From Bacteroidales bacterium UBA4070 (GTDB lineage Bacteria > Bacteroidota > Bacteroidia > Bacteroidales > VadinHA17): 64,000 nucleotides of DNA. The stretch covers positions 62,001 through 126,000 of the forward strand of contig DFYY01000042.1 of NCBI GenBank assembly GCA_002383485.1, in the 5' to 3' direction. Of the stretch, positions 62,362 to 64,000 are shown piece after piece (the stretch's first letter is position 1; each line of letters begins with the position of its first letter). The position numbers and the translations under genes were made by a program. The notes beneath the pieces are model-generated. The model worked only from the letters and a program-made list of their open reading frames with translations, searched no databases and was not told where the DNA came from.

Positions 62362-64000
62362 TTACTTCGTCAATGCGATGAAAGCCTCATCTGTGAAGTA
62401 CTTTGAGAATTCAAGGTCTGTCATTGCGTAGTTCTTCCAGTCGCTGTTGTAGCCAATGGCTTCGCGGAGCGAATTCAGGGCTGCGTCCTTGTTGTCCTGG
62501 CGTGCTGCGATGACTGCCTTCAGATAAGAGGGAGCTCCGCATTTGCAAGGTGCAACTGCATCCATGGTTGTTTTGGCCTTGGAGAAGTCACCCTTGAGAA
62601 GCTGTGCCAGTGCAAGGTTCATTGTGGGTTTGTCACCAAGCATATTGACAGCCTGATCATATTTCCCTTCAATGATTGCAATGGTGCCGAGTCCGTATTT
62701 TGATTCGGGGGTGGCAGCTGACATAGAGTTGAAATATTCTGCAGAAGCCTTGATGTCACCTTTCAGAAGAGCGGCAAAGCCGAGGTTGTTCTTCACTGTG
62801 TCATCATTCTTGAGAGCCTTGGCTTTCTCAAGTGCGGTAATAGCCTCATCGGTTTTGCCCAGATGGAGAAGAGCCCATCCGATGTTGTTCCATGCACGGA
62901 AGCACTTCGGTTCTTTCTCTGCAGCCAGCTGGTAGTACTTAAGCATCTCTGCGGGATCCTGTGTCAGGGTTGCAGCATAAAGCATCTGCTCGAGGCTGAG
63001 AACTGACGGGTCAGTTTTGATGGCGTTGAGAATCTCCTCATCACTGAGGCCGATCAGGTTAACGTCAACAGTAAGCTTTGACCTTCTGAGCTGCGGAAGA
63101 ATCTCTTCTGCAAGGGCTTCGTAAGCTGCAGACATGTTCTTGATCTCCTGTTCGCGAACGACGGGATCCTGATACATTGAAAGAACCCTCAGGATAAGCT
63201 CCTTGTCAGCTACTGAAGACTCCTGTACGAGAGCCTTGAAGCCTTCCCAGTCTTCAGCTGTTGTCTGGGTGGTGAAGAGCTGTGTCAGTTCAGGCATTGC
63301 CTTGTACTCTTTCTGGAGATACTTCTCGGCTGCCTTACCCCTCTGCTCGGAGAGTTTTTCGTTGAGAGTAAGCGGACCATCGGGAGAAGCATATGAACTG
63401 TTGGTAACTGCCTTTACTTCAACCCTCTCATTCTGCATTGCGAGACCAATATAATCCTTGAGAGCCTGTATGTCAGCTGCCTTGAGTTCGGCAGGACGAA
63501 TGTCAGCCCTGTTGATATTATAAAGAATGTCTGCCATCTTCTGCTCAGGAACAATTCTCTGATAGTTGTCCTTCAGAGAGATTGGCATGGGATGGTTTTC
63601 AACCAGAGTTGACGTTGCTATAACACCGTCAGCAAGCTTGATGGGATCAAAGGCCAGTGTTTTCCCCTTTCTTTCTGCCTCAACGCGAAGAAGAAATTCT
63701 GACACTTTCATCTCAGGTACATAATTTACATCACCTGACCAGTTCACGGTTCCACCTGTCCATGCAACCGGCTTGTTGTTTGCCAGAACCTTTTCACCCT
63801 GGGCAAAGAGCAGTTCATCAAATGCTGTCTCACCACCTTCGTACACGAGTACAGGGGTAACTTTCAGCGTGGTGTTCTTGTCAAAGTACTTCTCCGGATA
63901 GGTTGCCTTAACCTGTGCGGCTACAATACCTGCATGGGTCTCAAGAACCTTGGGAGTGATCTCGTACTGGACAAGATTGGCGTTTTTCTTCATCTTGTCA
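62362..64000 (-). CDS. TPR-repeat protein with OmpA-like segment (5' end outside window)
   Basis: The frame is open to the window edge (an Asp-Lys pair precedes the first Met at 63993), so the N-terminus with a probable signal peptide is missing. The central region (ALKDYIGLAMQNERVEVKAV, SSYASPDGPLTLNEKLSEQR, GKAAEKYLQKEYKAM) resembles an OmpA/MotB-type peptidoglycan-binding fold. The C-terminal half holds three to five TPR units (AWNNIGWALLHLGKTDEAIT, TVKNNLGFAALLKGDIKASA). Such proteins are seen in Bacteroidota as abundant envelope proteins of unknown role. Confidence 0.75.
   Translation of the reverse strand, partial: DKMKKNANLVQYEITPKVLETHAGIVAAQVKATYPEKYFDKNTTLKVTPVLVYEGGETAFDELLFAQGEKVLANNKPVAWTGGTVNWSGDVNYVPEMKVSEFLLRVEAERKGKTLAFDPIKLADGVIATSTLVENHPMPISLKDNYQRIVPEQKMADILYNINRADIRPAELKAADIQALKDYIGLAMQNERVEVKAVTNSSYASPDGPLTLNEKLSEQRGKAAEKYLQKEYKAMPELTQLFTTQTTAEDWEGFKALVQESSVADKELILRVLSMYQDPVVREQEIKNMSAAYEALAEEILPQLRRSKLTVDVNLIGLSDEEILNAIKTDPSVLSLEQMLYAATLTQDPAEMLKYYQLAAEKEPKCFRAWNNIGWALLHLGKTDEAITALEKAKALKNDDTVKNNLGFAALLKGDIKASAEYFNSMSAATPESKYGLGTIAIIEGKYDQAVNMLGDKPTMNLALAQLLKGDFSKAKTTMDAVAPCKCGAPSYLKAVIAARQDNKDAALNSLREAIGYNSDWKNYAMTDLEFSKYFTDEAFIALTK

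Overview
The window comes from a Bacteroidota chromosome, most likely of the order Bacteroidales. Three things point there: a PorQ-like type IX secretion protein, a DUF5777-type beta-barrel and a GH92 glycosidase with a lipoprotein signal; promoters of the Bacteroides type (TTG, about 19 bases, TAnnTTTG); and start codons without Shine-Dalgarno sequences. The host flanks (1-13.2 kb and 48.8-64 kb) are visibly richer in G+C than the middle (13.3-48.6 kb), which is A+T-rich and holds accessory DNA.

Left flank. A minus-strand cluster encodes a monoheme lipoprotein, an outer-membrane barrel, a seven-heme cytochrome c and a membrane cytochrome b that runs off the window. It is followed by an electron-transfer-flavoprotein operon (EtfB, EtfA, acyl-CoA dehydrogenase). 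Plus-strand housekeeping genes follow: an EamA transporter, PorQ, Cmk, IspH, phosphofructokinase, a DUF362 ferredoxin protein and a CheY-like receiver. They end at a tRNA-Pro(CGG).

Integrated element, about 31.1 kb (13264-44388). The last bases of the tRNA gene are repeated exactly (15 bp) at 44374-44388, next to a tyrosine integrase facing that end. Repeats of AAGCCAA near both ends look like integrase arm sites. Inside there is (i) a minus-strand defence operon: XRE regulator, SNF2 helicase with a DUF3883 nuclease-like end, DUF1156 DNA methyltransferase, HEPN-DUF499 ATPase, two small proteins, and a single-chain SIR2-APAZ-MID-PIWI short Argonaute with a dead PIWI site; (ii) a replication module of a ribbon-helix-helix protein, a PrimPol-VapE primase-helicase and a nested-palindrome region that may be the origin; (iii) a DUF5131 protein, a winged-helix/DNA-methyltransferase fusion with an unknown partner, two XRE regulators with palindromic operators, and a core-only recombinase; (iv) cargo of a HEPN protein, a WG-repeat protein, a three-gene GYF_2 membrane module that includes a tethered zinc protease, and several unknown proteins. 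I see no relaxase, conjugation or phage structural gene, so the element is satellite-like or depends on other elements for transfer.

Right of the element (44.4-48.6 kb) lies older accessory DNA: two unknown small genes, a complete AbiEi/AbiEii toxin-antitoxin pair with a readable promoter-operator, and the 3' remnant of a DUF1998 defence-type helicase.

Right flank. Housekeeping genes resume: a LysM protein, PdxH, an MsbA-like ABC exporter, a small HD hydrolase, YqeY, a minus-strand run of GH92, HOGA-like aldolase and alanine-glyoxylate-type aminotransferase (the last two overlapping), then PriA, SucC, a SpoU methyltransferase and a 5'-truncated TPR protein.
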